Shown in pieces: positions 8,522 through 17,376 of a DNA stretch of 64,000 nucleotides (positions are counted from its first letter, which is position 1; every line of letters begins with the position of its first letter). Location of the stretch: the NCBI GenBank assembly GCA_026398535.1, contig JAPLSQ010000061.1:1-64000 (forward strand). Direction: 5' to 3'. Origin of the DNA: Candidatus Sumerlaeota bacterium (GTDB lineage Bacteria; Sumerlaeota; Sumerlaeia; Sumerlaeales; Sumerlaeaceae). Under the pieces are notes generated by a model. It was not told the DNA's origin, made no database searches, and was given only the letters and a program-made list of their open reading frames with translations. The position numbers and the translations under genes are program-made.

Positions 8522-10297
8522 TCAGGGCCGGATCGCTCCAAACGGCGAGAATCCGCGCTCGATGGCGGGCGCCCACACGAAAGCCAGGCGCCCCTGCTGT
8601 GTTGTGGTTATGAACTCGTGGCGTCCGGCCGCAAGAAACCGCGGGCCGTCATAGCCGGCGCCATCCAGCCGGCCGCGAGCCGCGCCCTTCGGATTGACTA
8701 TGGCATACCACGCCGGAATGACCACATCGAATGGCAGACTCGCCGCATCTGATGTCGTGACGTTGTCAAGATAACCACCCGCAACGCTCAACAAGCCTGT
8801 ATCAATAAAGTGATCCTGCAGAAAAAGCTGTGTCCGGCGCGGAAAACGGTAGGCATCGCGCAGGATATCGCTGATTTTCTTGTTAACGGAAACACAAGCC
8901 CCATTCGCGACACAATCTTCGGCGATGGTGTTGGGTATCAGGCGCTTCCATAAACGTTTCAGCGTGAAACGCTCCAGAACATAATAATACGCGCGCTTGC
9001 GGAAGACCGTTTCACCCTTCTGGTCGAGAATCAACTCGCCGGGCCTTGTCAGTTTCAGCACGGTATCATGAAATTGGGTCATGGGTTTCATGTCGTCAAT
9101 CCACGGAGGAACAAGACACACCAGAAGGGCGGCCTCGGCGGTGGCAATGACCAGATGGAATCGCATTGTCCGATGCGGACGCGCCGCCGCATCGTCCACC
9201 TTTGTGCCAGATTCGCCAAACGAAACGTTTCGGAACAGATATGGAAGCATGACAGCCGCAAGCACAGACATGGGATATATCGAGATGCGGGTCTGGTCCT
9301 GAACGACCGGCCAGAATGTGTGAAGCAGCGCATAATAAATGCCGGCGACCAGGAAAACACATGCAGCGCGCGAGCCGGCGCCCGGCGCCGGCGGACGCGA
9401 GGAAATTCGCCAGGCGCACCACCCGAACAGAGGAAAGTAGAGGAAAGGATAAATGAACCGGCTGGAAAACGAAAGGTTCCCGTCATCGGGAATGACATTG
9501 TGGGTGATGGCGCAATAAACAAAAGCATCCCACAAGCCCATAGATTTGATCATGACCATTATGGCGGCCGGCACGATGCACAATCCCGCAACCACCGCAG
9601 CCGCGTTACGCGCAAATCCGCGCCATGTGAAGCCGCGCCGGAACTCCGCGGACACTACCGGCAGAAGACCCAGCGCGATCAGAAGCGCCAGAAGCATGAC
9701 GGTTGTCTTGAACGAAACGCTCATGGCCGCGCCCAGCATCAGACCGCCCGCAAAACCGCGGCGCGCGGTGAATGCGCCGCCCAACAGGGCCGCAAGCCCC
9801 AGCGCCCAGAACATCACCCACATGTCATCCGTGCGATACTCGACCGAATACCTGAAAAAGTTCGGATAAAATGCCAGAATCACAGCCGCCCATAAACCTG
9901 CGCGGAGACCAAACATCGATTTTGCGATCGCGCCGATTGCCCAGACCGTGAGCGCATAAACCGGCAGCATTGCCATGCGCATCAGGATCAGGATGTCCGC
10001 GCGCTCACCCAGCAGGGCGACAAGGGGCGCGTTGACAAGGTAGAACAGCGGCGCGTGGTTGTCGAATGTTTCACTGTATTGCGGCAGGCCGTTAGCCCAG
10101 CCCCACGCCACATGCAGATGCTGCGGCTCATCGCTGTCGGGCCTGTAATGAAATATGAAAATGATCCGCAATGCCACGGCGCACAGGAACAGCGTGATAA
10201 ACAAGGCGCGCTCGGCTGGCATTATCGGTCCGTCTGAGGCAGGCATTGGCAACGCACCAATACGCCGTGTGACAGATTTAATGAAGTCGGGGTTCAC
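8522..10297 (-). CDS. Multi-spanning membrane glycosyltransferase (GT39/ArnT-like)
   Basis: 591 residues starting at GTG 10297. The N-terminal half has many hydrophobic segments. After the first membrane helix comes HYRPDSDEPQHLHVAWGW, the acidic first periplasmic loop expected for GT-C polyprenyl-phosphate-sugar transferases (Asp and Glu near a His), and FDNHAPLFYLVNAP matches the next conserved motif. The C-terminal part is soluble. It would transfer a sugar from a polyprenyl-phosphate donor on the periplasmic side. First gene of the leftward polysaccharide block (GT, deacetylase, Wzt, toroid protein). Acceptor unknown. Confidence 0.82.
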   Translation of the reverse strand: MNPDFIKSVTRRIGALPMPASDGPIMPAERALFITLFLCAVALRIIFIFHYRPDSDEPQHLHVAWGWANGLPQYSETFDNHAPLFYLVNAPLVALLGERADILILMRMAMLPVYALTVWAIGAIAKSMFGLRAGLWAAVILAFYPNFFRYSVEYRTDDMWVMFWALGLAALLGGAFTARRGFAGGLMLGAAMSVSFKTTVMLLALLIALGLLPVVSAEFRRGFTWRGFARNAAAVVAGLCIVPAAIMVMIKSMGLWDAFVYCAITHNVIPDDGNLSFSSRFIYPFLYFPLFGWCAWRISSRPPAPGAGSRAACVFLVAGIYYALLHTFWPVVQDQTRISIYPMSVLAAVMLPYLFRNVSFGESGTKVDDAAARPHRTMRFHLVIATAEAALLVCLVPPWIDDMKPMTQFHDTVLKLTRPGELILDQKGETVFRKRAYYYVLERFTLKRLWKRLIPNTIAEDCVANGACVSVNKKISDILRDAYRFPRRTQLFLQDHFIDTGLLSVAGGYLDNVTTSDAASLPFDVVIPAWYAIVNPKGAARGRLDGAGYDGPRFLAAGRHEFITTTQQGRLAFVWAPAIERGFSPFGAIRP

Positions 10298-10331
10298 TGA
10301 TTCTCACATCATCGGAATTGAGTGCTCGTGC

Positions 10332-10355
10332 CGTGTCAGCATCTTCGCTGACACG
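10332..10355. other. Hairpin between divergent genes
   Basis: CGTGTCAGC and GCTGACACG form a perfect 9-bp stem with the 6-nt loop ATCTTC. It sits 35 bp upstream of the GTG of the leftward membrane glycosyltransferase gene, within the divergent intergenic space to 10472. No T-run follows on either strand, so a transcription-factor site or 5' UTR structure is more likely than a terminator. Confidence 0.4.
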
Positions 10356-10471
10356 CGACAAACTATCTATTCCCGCCATGATCAAATGATTTTGTCCTAT
10401 TGAAATTCCTCGCGCGCCATGGAAGGGTGTTCTTGATGAAATGCCATTCATGAAAATGAAATCCTATTACG

Positions 10472-11083
10472 ATGAAACGAGTAAAAAGCCAGCAACCAGC
10501 GGCAATGTTCCAGCTCAAAGTAACATTGCACGACTCCAATCCCTCCATCTGGAGACGATTGCAGATACCCGGCAATGTTACGCTGGGCAAGCTACATCAT
10601 GCGATCCAAGTGCTCATGGACTGGAAGGATTATCATTTGCATCTGTTTGACATCGATGGTCAGGAATATTCCGACACCCGCGCAAGCGACCTCGACACCA
10701 AAGAAGAGGACGCATATACTCTTGGCGAATTGGTGACAAAACCCAAAACAAAATTTTTCTATGCATATGATTTCGGCGATAGTTGGGAAATGAGCGTCGT
10801 GCTCGAAAAAATACTGCCCTTCGATGCTGGCAACGAAAAGATCCGATGCACTGGAGGCAGGCTGGCGGGCCCGCCCGAAGATTGCGGCGGCATCATGGGT
10901 TTTTATGGAATGCTCGAAGCGCTCTCGGATCCCAACGCCGACGAAGTAGAACGCGATAATTATCTCGAATGGCTGGGCGGAAAATTCGATCCTGAAGCAT
11001 TTTCAGTCGAGGATATTAACAAGAAATTCGACAAATGGCTGAATTTGCCGAAAACAACCAAGCCCGCCCGGAAAAAGAAATAA
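10472..11083 (+). CDS. Plasmid pRiA4b ORF-3 family protein
   Basis: 203 residues with the family's hallmarks: FQLKVTLHDSNPSIWRRLQI near the start, LGKLHHAIQVLMDWKDYHLHLF, FFYAYDFGDSWEMSVVLEKI in the middle, and a GPPEDCGGIMGFYGMLEAL segment. The C-terminus is a Lys-rich tail (PARKKK). The family is widespread, often as a passenger of plasmids and IS1096-type elements, and its biochemical role is not established. No transposase is nearby, so here it looks chromosomal. The start is uncertain; there is no convincing ribosome-binding site, and Met12 is an alternative. Confidence 0.88.
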   Translation: MKRVKSQQPAAMFQLKVTLHDSNPSIWRRLQIPGNVTLGKLHHAIQVLMDWKDYHLHLFDIDGQEYSDTRASDLDTKEEDAYTLGELVTKPKTKFFYAYDFGDSWEMSVVLEKILPFDAGNEKIRCTGGRLAGPPEDCGGIMGFYGMLEALSDPNADEVERDNYLEWLGGKFDPEAFSVEDINKKFDKWLNLPKTTKPARKKK

Positions 11084-11132
11084 CGCTGGGGGCATCGCAA
11101 TATATGCGGATGAGTGCGAATCCAGGTCCACC

Positions 11133-12491
11133 ATGCGCGCCGTGATCAATAGGCTGAACCGCGCTGAGGCGGGCCGCATTTTACTATATGCCGGCCTGCG
11201 AGCCGCGGCAATTTTCATTCCACTGACGGCGCGCGCGCCGGCGCGAATGGTGCGATGGCGCGGGCTTTTCCTTGCCGCGCTCGATCCATGGTTGCGAAAC
11301 CTGCTCGACGCAAACAGCCGTTCCGCGCGCATGGCAGATGGCTGCGACAAGGCTTTCATAAGAGCGTCTCACAAGATTCTTGCCGCAATGCCGGACGTCC
11401 GGCAGGCAAAGGCTGTCAACACCGCTTTGCGCAATTTTGAGCATTCGAAATGCGTGGAGCGCATGGCCTCACACCCCAATCGCATGTACATGGAGCTCAC
11501 CAACGCGTGCAATATGAAGTGCCCCATGTGCACACAATCAACGATGAGCGGCAGGCGGACGTTTATGCCCATGGAAATCGTTGAAAAGGCGCGGCCTGTC
11601 ATGCGCTACATGGACCTGATCCACTTTGTCGGGTGCGGCGAAACGTTCTTGCATCCGATGTTTCGCGAAATACTCCGCGCGGCTCCATCCCGCACGGCCA
11701 CCTTGCGCATCATCACCAACGGCCTGCTTCTCGACCAGGACATGAGCCGGTTCGTTGTTGAGCAACAGCTCGCGGAGCTATGGGTGTCGCTTGATGCGGC
11801 AACCGCGCGGACTTTCGCGATCATTCGCGAATCAGACCAGTTCGGGAACATATTGGACAACCTTCGCTTGTTGCGGCGGATCAAGCGCGAGGCCGGTTCC
11901 GAGCACCCAAACGTGGCGCTCAATTTCGTCGCGCGGCGATGCAATATCGATGAACTGCCCGAATTCATCCGCATGGCTACGGATCTCGGCGCCGGCGCCG
12001 TCAATGTCGGCTATCTCCAGGTCTACCGGCGCGAACTCGTTGATGAGTCGCTCTTTTATCACCAGGAACTCTCCGACCGCATGATGCGCCAGGCCGAGGT
12101 TGTCGCGCGTGAGGCTGGCATCAGTCTGTATCTTCCCGGATTTTTCTCTGACCGGCCAGAAATTGCCCCGGCCTCATCCCGTGCTGCAGGCAAATGCGCC
12201 GAACCATATCATTTCGTCTATGTCCGCGCCGAAGGAACGCTCGGTCCCTGCTGTGTCAACGACGCGCGCTTGGGCAGCCTTGCAGAACAGTCATTTGACG
12301 AACTGTGGAACGGGACCGCCTACCAGCGCTTCCGCCGTGTTGTCAACACTGCCGAGGAAGACCTGCACTGCCGCCACTGCATGCTCGAGGGTTACAAGGA
12401 CATCCACGAAGTGGAGCACCATCTTAAATTTGTCGATCAGCAACAGCGGGTCGAGGACATCGACTACAAAAGCATCGCGGGAACTGCTTAA
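11133..12491 (+). CDS. Radical SAM/SPASM-type protein
   Basis: 452 residues. The [4Fe-4S]-SAM motif CNMKCPMC is at 126-133, within YMELTNACNMKC. The TIM-barrel follows (FVGCGETFLHP, ITNGLLL, VSLDAAT). A C-terminal Cys cluster (GKCAEPY, GTLGPCCVND, LHCRHCMLEG) is a SPASM-type auxiliary-cluster site. About 115 residues precede the SAM motif, with a hydrophobic patch (AAAIFIPLTARAP) that may associate with the membrane. Such proteins modify peptides or sugars; no precursor peptide is visible next to it. It lies between the pRiA4b-type gene and cydAB with no sign of an operon. Confidence 0.85.
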   Translation: MRAVINRLNRAEAGRILLYAGLRAAAIFIPLTARAPARMVRWRGLFLAALDPWLRNLLDANSRSARMADGCDKAFIRASHKILAAMPDVRQAKAVNTALRNFEHSKCVERMASHPNRMYMELTNACNMKCPMCTQSTMSGRRTFMPMEIVEKARPVMRYMDLIHFVGCGETFLHPMFREILRAAPSRTATLRIITNGLLLDQDMSRFVVEQQLAELWVSLDAATARTFAIIRESDQFGNILDNLRLLRRIKREAGSEHPNVALNFVARRCNIDELPEFIRMATDLGAGAVNVGYLQVYRRELVDESLFYHQELSDRMMRQAEVVAREAGISLYLPGFFSDRPEIAPASSRAAGKCAEPYHFVYVRAEGTLGPCCVNDARLGSLAEQSFDELWNGTAYQRFRRVVNTAEEDLHCRHCMLEGYKDIHEVEHHLKFVDQQQRVEDIDYKSIAGTA

Positions 12492-12687
12492 ACGGCTGCG
12501 CTTCTTCCTTTGATTGCGGTTCAACAGTTTTGAGAAGTGTGTTTTTGTGACAGCACAGTCATCCCTGCCCCCAATATCAAAGGGCAAGCCTGTACCCGGC
12601 CATGGAAAACCATGACCACGATTTTTGCGTGTTCAGCGGACTGATGTTTTTGATGCGCCCTCCCGCGAAATCCCATGCAACTATCAC

Positions 12688-12716
12688 TTGCCAAATCTGA
12701 TCTGTCTGTTGATATA
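12688..12716 (+). promoter_or_regulatory. cydA: Candidate cydAB promoter
   Basis: TTGCCA (12688-12693), a 17-nt spacer and GATATA (12711-12716), about 35 nt before the cydA start. Nothing else was recognised in the 260-bp gap 12492-12751; no FNR- or ArcA-like palindrome was seen. Confidence 0.35.
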
Positions 12717-12751
12717 AATCCGACAAAATGCAGAAAGGCGGCTTTCCGGCC

Positions 12752-14140
12752 ATGCAGCTTGATGCGACAATGCTTGCCCGAATACAGTTTGGTCTCACGG
12801 TGGGCTTTCACTACCTCTTTCCCCCCCTTTCGATCGGACTCGGTCTTGTCATGGTGGTCACGGAGGGCGCCTATCTTGTGACACGCAACAAAATGTATGA
12901 AATTGCCGCAAGATACTGGACCAAAATATTCGCTGTCACATTCGCCATGGGTGTTGCCACCGGTATTGTCATGGAATTTCAGTTTGGCACAAACTGGTCG
13001 TCATACTCGCGTTTCGTGGGCGATGTCTTCGGCTCGGCTTTGGCGGCAGAGGGCATATTCGCTTTCTTTCTCGAGTCGGGATTTCTCGCTGTGCTTGTTT
13101 TCGGATGGGACCGGGTGTCACCGAAAACGCACTTTTTTTCGACACTCATGGTGTTCCTCGGCTCGGTGTTTTCCGCCGTGTGGATTGTTGTGGCCAATTC
13201 ATGGCAGCAGACGCCCGCCGGATTCCACCTCGTTCGGGATGCCACGGGCGCCCAGCGCGCGGAAATCACGGATTTCTGGGCAATGGTGTTCAATCCATCC
13301 AGCATGCACCGCCTGACCCATGTGCTCATCGGAGCCATCATCCTTGGCGCTTTCTTTGTCATGAGCATCACAGCCTACTATATTCTGCGCGGACGCCATA
13401 TCGGGTTTGCAAAGAAGTCGTTCACCGTCGCGCTGATCATCGCCGTGATCGCCTCCTTGGGCCAGTTGGTCTCGGGCCATGGCCATTCACGCCAGGTTGG
13501 CAACACCCAGCCGGCCAAGCTTGCGGCGTTTGAGGGCCTGTTCAAAACAACACAGGGCGGCACGCCCATTCACATCATCGGCTGGCCCGACGAAAAGACG
13601 GAGACCGTCAAGATGGCCGTGACGATCCCCGGCATGTTGAGTTTCCTGATGTATAACAATTTTTCGACACCTGTCGCCGGTCTTGACAAAGTCAAGCCCG
13701 CGGACCGTCCCCCTGTCTTGCTGCCATTCCTCACATATCATGTCATGGCGGGTCTGGGGATGGCGTTCATCGGGCTCAGCCTCTTTGCCCTCCTGTTCCT
13801 GTGGCGCGGAACGCTGTTTGAAACGCGCTGGTTGCTATGGATCTTCGTCTTTGCCGTCGCGGCGCCGTATGTCGCCAATCAGCTCGGATGGATGGCGGCT
13901 GAAATCGGACGGCAACCTTGGTCCGTTTATGGCCTTCTGCGCACCAGCGACAGCGTGTCCGTTGTCGTCAAAGCCCAGGAGATACTCACTTCAATCATAC
14001 TCTTTTCGGTGATCTACACCCTGCTGTTTATTGTTTGGATCTGCATTCTTAATGACAAGATACAGACAGGGCCGCAGGAAATCACATCCGCGCCCTTCGC
14101 GCCAGTCCAAACGGAAAAAGCTGAAGGAAAGGGAATGTGA
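12752..14140 (+). CDS. cydA: Cytochrome bd quinol oxidase subunit I, short Q-loop type
   Basis: 462 residues, multi-pass membrane protein that oxidises quinol and carries the haems of the high-affinity oxygen reductase. Visible: [19 protein letters not shown] with the haem b595 ligand His (about residue 20), [14 protein letters not shown], and [18 protein letters not shown] near the C-terminal Met-ligand region. The periplasmic Q-loop between [12 protein letters not shown] and the next membrane helix lacks the long insertion of the E. coli enzyme, so it is of the short-Q-loop class. The ATG at 12752 (AAAGGCGG about 11 nt upstream) is chosen over 12728, which adds nine residues. cydB follows with two bases between the stop and its ATG. 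Confidence 0.96.
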   Translation: MQLDATMLARIQFGLTVGFHYLFPPLSIGLGLVMVVTEGAYLVTRNKMYEIAARYWTKIFAVTFAMGVATGIVMEFQFGTNWSSYSRFVGDVFGSALAAEGIFAFFLESGFLAVLVFGWDRVSPKTHFFSTLMVFLGSVFSAVWIVVANSWQQTPAGFHLVRDATGAQRAEITDFWAMVFNPSSMHRLTHVLIGAIILGAFFVMSITAYYILRGRHIGFAKKSFTVALIIAVIASLGQLVSGHGHSRQVGNTQPAKLAAFEGLFKTTQGGTPIHIIGWPDEKTETVKMAVTIPGMLSFLMYNNFSTPVAGLDKVKPADRPPVLLPFLTYHVMAGLGMAFIGLSLFALLFLWRGTLFETRWLLWIFVFAVAAPYVANQLGWMAAEIGRQPWSVYGLLRTSDSVSVVVKAQEILTSIILFSVIYTLLFIVWICILNDKIQTGPQEITSAPFAPVQTEKAEGKGM

Positions 14141-14142
14141 CA

Positions 14143-15159
14143 ATGGACCTCAACTTGTTCTGGTACCTGATGGTCGGTGTATTGCTGACGGGTTACGCGA
14201 TTCTCGACGGATTTGATTTAGGCGTTGGCGCGTTGCATCTTCTGGGACGCAACGACCAGGAGCGGCGCATCATGATGAATTCAATCGGTCCGGTCTGGGA
14301 CGGCAACGAGGTATGGCTTGTCACCGCCGGCGGGGCGCTCTTCGCGGCCTTCCCCCATGCTTATGCCACGGCCTTTTCCGGTTTCTACCTTGCGTTCATG
14401 CTTCTGCTCGTTGCGCTCATCTTCCGCGCCGTGGCTATAGAATTCCGAAGCAAACGCGCCGCGACCGCGTGGCGGTCCTTCTGGGATTGGGCGTTTTCAA
14501 TCGCAAGCATTGTCGCCTCGCTTCTTTTTGGCGTTGCCGTGGGCAACATGATCATCGGCCTGCCCATCGGACGCGACATGGAATACAGCGGCGGATTTCT
14601 TGAACTGCTCGGTCCCTATCCGCTCATGGTCGGCGCGATGAACTTGGCGATGTTCGCGATGCACGGCGCGATCTATCTTTACATGAAGACAGAAGGCGGG
14701 TTGCAGGGGCGTGTGCGCGGCTGGTGCTACCGCGCGTTCGGCGTATTCCTGATCATCTATGCGCTCACAACAGCCATCACAATCCTCCTGATTCCCTCGG
14801 CGACACGCAATTTCAGCGCCCAGCCATGGGCTTGGATTGTTGTTGCTCTTCTGCTCCTTGCCCTGGCTAACATCCCGCGTTGCATCCATCATGGCTGGCC
14901 GGGGCGCGCATTCATCTCTTCATCATGCGCCATCGCGGCGATGGTGTTCCTCTTCGGGGTGGCGCTCTTCCCCAATCTCGTCATATCCACTATCAGCCCC
15001 GAGTTCAACCTCACGGCATACAACGCCGCTTCATCAGAAAAAACCCTCGCCATCATGCGCAACATCGCATTCATCGGTCTGCCGTTTGTTCTCGCCTACA
15101 CTGCCCTGATCTACTGGATATTCCGCGGAAAGGTCAGGATCATGCCCACCAGTTACTGA
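14143..15159 (+). CDS. cydB: Cytochrome bd quinol oxidase subunit II
   Basis: 338 residues, the partner of CydA. MDLNLFWYLMVGVLLTGYAILDGFDLGVGAL is the family's first helix and motif, followed by IGPVWDGNEVWLV and AFPHAYATAFSG. About eight hydrophobic helices. The ATG at 14143 lies behind AAGGAAAGGG; a GTG at 14137 overlapping the cydA stop is an alternative start. No cydX- or cydCD-like gene follows; the only small frame downstream (15222) encodes a hydrophilic peptide. Confidence 0.96.
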   Translation: MDLNLFWYLMVGVLLTGYAILDGFDLGVGALHLLGRNDQERRIMMNSIGPVWDGNEVWLVTAGGALFAAFPHAYATAFSGFYLAFMLLLVALIFRAVAIEFRSKRAATAWRSFWDWAFSIASIVASLLFGVAVGNMIIGLPIGRDMEYSGGFLELLGPYPLMVGAMNLAMFAMHGAIYLYMKTEGGLQGRVRGWCYRAFGVFLIIYALTTAITILLIPSATRNFSAQPWAWIVVALLLLALANIPRCIHHGWPGRAFISSSCAIAAMVFLFGVALFPNLVISTISPEFNLTAYNAASSEKTLAIMRNIAFIGLPFVLAYTALIYWIFRGKVRIMPTSY

Positions 15160-15221
15160 AGCGGATTTTGACGCGTCAAACAAGGCAACACACACAATTC
15201 CGGATTGAAGGAGAATCTTGC

Positions 15222-15293
15222 ATGTCGGCTCGCACGCGGAATTTCCACCGGCGCTGCACCATGACAAACATGGACGCTCCTGATCTTGTATGA
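15222..15293 (+). CDS. Possible 23-residue small protein with a strong ribosome-binding site
   Basis: ATG at 15222 is preceded by AAGGAG with an 8-nt spacing, among the best Shine-Dalgarno matches in the window. The frame encodes a basic peptide (starting MSARTRNFHRRCTMT) and stops at 15291. It is not membrane-spanning, so it is not CydX. It could be a leader peptide for lepB or a chance match. Confidence 0.3.
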   Translation: MSARTRNFHRRCTMTNMDAPDLV

Positions 15294-15366
15294 ATCAATG
15301 AAGAAATCTGTTGCAACATTCATGCCATAAAAGACTGTTGAGTGAGTTTTCCGGCTGAACTGAAAG

Positions 15367-16263
15367 ATGCCACCGCAAAAAAGCAGATCAAACAGGCGCG
15401 CGACCGCCGACAAGCCGGCACGTGACGCCGATTCGCCACTGCGCGCCGTAGCAGCGGCCGACGCTCACAAGGGCATTCTCCTGCACATTCGCGAGTGGCT
15501 CGACGCGCTTGTCATCGCGTTTGTCCTCGCAATGTTCATCAGGACGTTCGTTGTCGAACTGTTCAAAATTCCTTCCGGTTCAATGAGCCCCACCCTGCTT
15601 GGCGATTTTATCGCCGAGGGCGCCGCGCTCGACAAGGAGCAGAAATCCAACCAATACATCCTAATCAAGGACCGCGGTTCCGACGAAATCCAGATGTTCC
15701 GCAAGGATAGCAAAGGCCATTATGTTTATGAAGGAAAGAAATGGATCGGCCGGCTGACGATCAATCAGCGCGACATGTTCGAGCACAACGTCCATCTCGA
15801 GGAACACCGCATCCTCGTGTGCAAGTTTGCCTACTGGTTCAGCCAGCCTGATCGGGGCGACATCGTCGTCTTCCGTGTGCCGTTCCGTTCCGAACCGAAT
15901 AGTTATATCCGCGATGAACACCGCTTTGAAGTTCCCCGCTTCAACCGCAACCAGGCTGTCTATGTCAAACGAGTCGTGGCGTTCGGGGGAGAGGCTGTGG
16001 AAATCGCGCCCGACGGGCAGCTTGTTGTGAACGGAAAATCCGTCGAGGAACCTCCGATGTTTCAGCATCTGCGCTATCTCGTCAAACCCGAAGGCGCGCC
16101 TGATTTCAAAGTGAAGGCGCCCCCAGGCAATCTCTACGTCTTCGGCGACAACACCGACAACAGCGCTGACAGCCGCTACTGGGATGGGGTGCCCTATGAC
16201 AACCTGCGCGGCAAGGCTTTTTTCCGATATTGGCCTTGGAACAAAATGCGTTTTCTTAACTGA
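15367..16263 (+). CDS. lepB: Signal peptidase I
   Basis: 298 residues. One N-terminal membrane segment (about 46-64) precedes the catalytic Ser72 in FKIPSGSMSPTL; the general base is Lys201 in YVKRVVAFGGE; the box E motif is GDNTDNSADSRYWDGVP. It removes signal peptides from exported proteins at the outer face of the inner membrane. Between the Ser and Lys boxes there is a roughly 75-residue insertion rich in charged and aromatic residues (KDRGSDEIQMFRKDSKG and following), a feature of larger Gram-negative-type enzymes. The N-terminal 40 residues are basic and probably disordered. Confidence 0.94.
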   Translation: MPPQKSRSNRRATADKPARDADSPLRAVAAADAHKGILLHIREWLDALVIAFVLAMFIRTFVVELFKIPSGSMSPTLLGDFIAEGAALDKEQKSNQYILIKDRGSDEIQMFRKDSKGHYVYEGKKWIGRLTINQRDMFEHNVHLEEHRILVCKFAYWFSQPDRGDIVVFRVPFRSEPNSYIRDEHRFEVPRFNRNQAVYVKRVVAFGGEAVEIAPDGQLVVNGKSVEEPPMFQHLRYLVKPEGAPDFKVKAPPGNLYVFGDNTDNSADSRYWDGVPYDNLRGKAFFRYWPWNKMRFLN

Positions 16264-16318
16264 GACCGGCGCACCATCTCCACACGATCATTATTGCGCA
16301 ACCCGATGACATCTGCTG

Positions 16319-16347
16319 TTGAATAAGCCGTCGGATGGTCATATTAG
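16319..16347 (+). promoter_or_regulatory. Candidate promoter before the 16393 gene
   Basis: TTGAAT (16319-16324), 17 nt, TATTAG (16342-16347), 45 nt upstream of the ATG at 16393. A weaker GATAAT lies closer at about 16363. Confidence 0.3.
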
Positions 16348-16392
16348 TCTTTTGAATGTGCTGATAATGTTGCCGAACGGAGTTTGTTCCTG

Positions 16393-17262
16393 ATGAAACG
16401 CTGGTATGTGATTATGCTTATCCTGTGCAGTGCGGCGCTGGCGCCCGGGGCCCGCCGCGGTTCGGTTGTCACCTTCACAAAAACTGACCTTGAACGGCTG
16501 ATGAGCGAAGTCTGCGGCCAATCCGTATCGCCCGGAAAGGCCATCAGCATCCACCGCAACCGGGCTGGCGACAGGTTGTTCCTGGTGGGCGAGAATCAGC
16601 GCGAGGCTGTCGTCGGCGCTTCCGCCGAATCACAACAATGTCTCACGGCATCCAGCGAGGTCGTCGATGTCTGGCGCAACGATGACGGCCAGGTCGCCGC
16701 CATGCTGATCATCAAGGATGGCAGGCGGGTGCTTATGATCGGCGAGGCGGAGCTGCGCGGCAACCGATTCGATCTCGAGCGCACCGGCCAGTATCTGGTC
16801 ATTTCACACGGGACGGACAGCACTGTGAACTCAGTCGCCAAGGCATACCGCACGGGTTTGACGATCGATCTTGACGCCCAACGGATATTCGGGCGCCGGC
16901 GCGGACTGCTTGTTGTCGGCAACAATCCCAGAACGGGAATGCTGGAAACACGCGCCGTCGAGATCGAGAGCAATCGTCTCGTGCAGACCGGCGGCAATCC
17001 CATTCCCAACATGCGCGCGGGCGTGCGCGTGCTCGATTACTCAGAACAGTCGGATGATCTGCTCCTTTGCGGCGTGGATGCCGCGGGACAAAGCGTTTTC
17101 GCGGCTTACAATGTGGGATCAGGCAACAGCTCGGTTGTTGAACCACGCAGGCCGGGTGACGACCTGGGTTTGTTCGTGAACGACGGGCAGGTGCGCGCCC
17201 GGCTGGCCGGCGACGGCGCCTCAAGGGCCAAAGGCCCCCTGCTCGGAGGCATCATGCCATGA
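16393..17262 (+). CDS. Secreted protein of unknown function
   Basis: About 289 residues beginning MKRWYVIMLILCSAALAPGA, a signal peptide. ATG at 16393 is chosen (GGAG 10 nt upstream); the open frame begins at TTG 16384. The mature protein shows alternating short beta-like segments (DRLFLVGENQREAVVG, AAMLIIKDGRRVLMIGE, RGLLVVGNNPRTG, DDLLLCGVDAAGQSVFAAY) that suggest a WD/propeller-like fold without recognised motifs. No catalytic residues identified. The large glycosidase-like gene starts about 115 bp downstream on the same strand and the two may be cotranscribed. Confidence 0.65.
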   Translation: MKRWYVIMLILCSAALAPGARRGSVVTFTKTDLERLMSEVCGQSVSPGKAISIHRNRAGDRLFLVGENQREAVVGASAESQQCLTASSEVVDVWRNDDGQVAAMLIIKDGRRVLMIGEAELRGNRFDLERTGQYLVISHGTDSTVNSVAKAYRTGLTIDLDAQRIFGRRRGLLVVGNNPRTGMLETRAVEIESNRLVQTGGNPIPNMRAGVRVLDYSEQSDDLLLCGVDAAGQSVFAAYNVGSGNSSVVEPRRPGDDLGLFVNDGQVRARLAGDGASRAKGPLLGGIMP

Positions 17263-17376
17263 TCTGAGCTCATGGATGAAGGCATGGCGAATGGTCTTCT
17301 TCCATGCGTATCGTTGATCGGATTGGTTTTTCCTTCACTTTACAGACTCTTCACAATGCATTATGTGTTCGTAACC

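Noticed and set aside
10472..11083. A mobile element around the pRiA4b ORF-3 family gene
   Set aside because: There is no transposase, terminal inverted repeat or direct repeat beside it, so only the family link to mobile elements remains.
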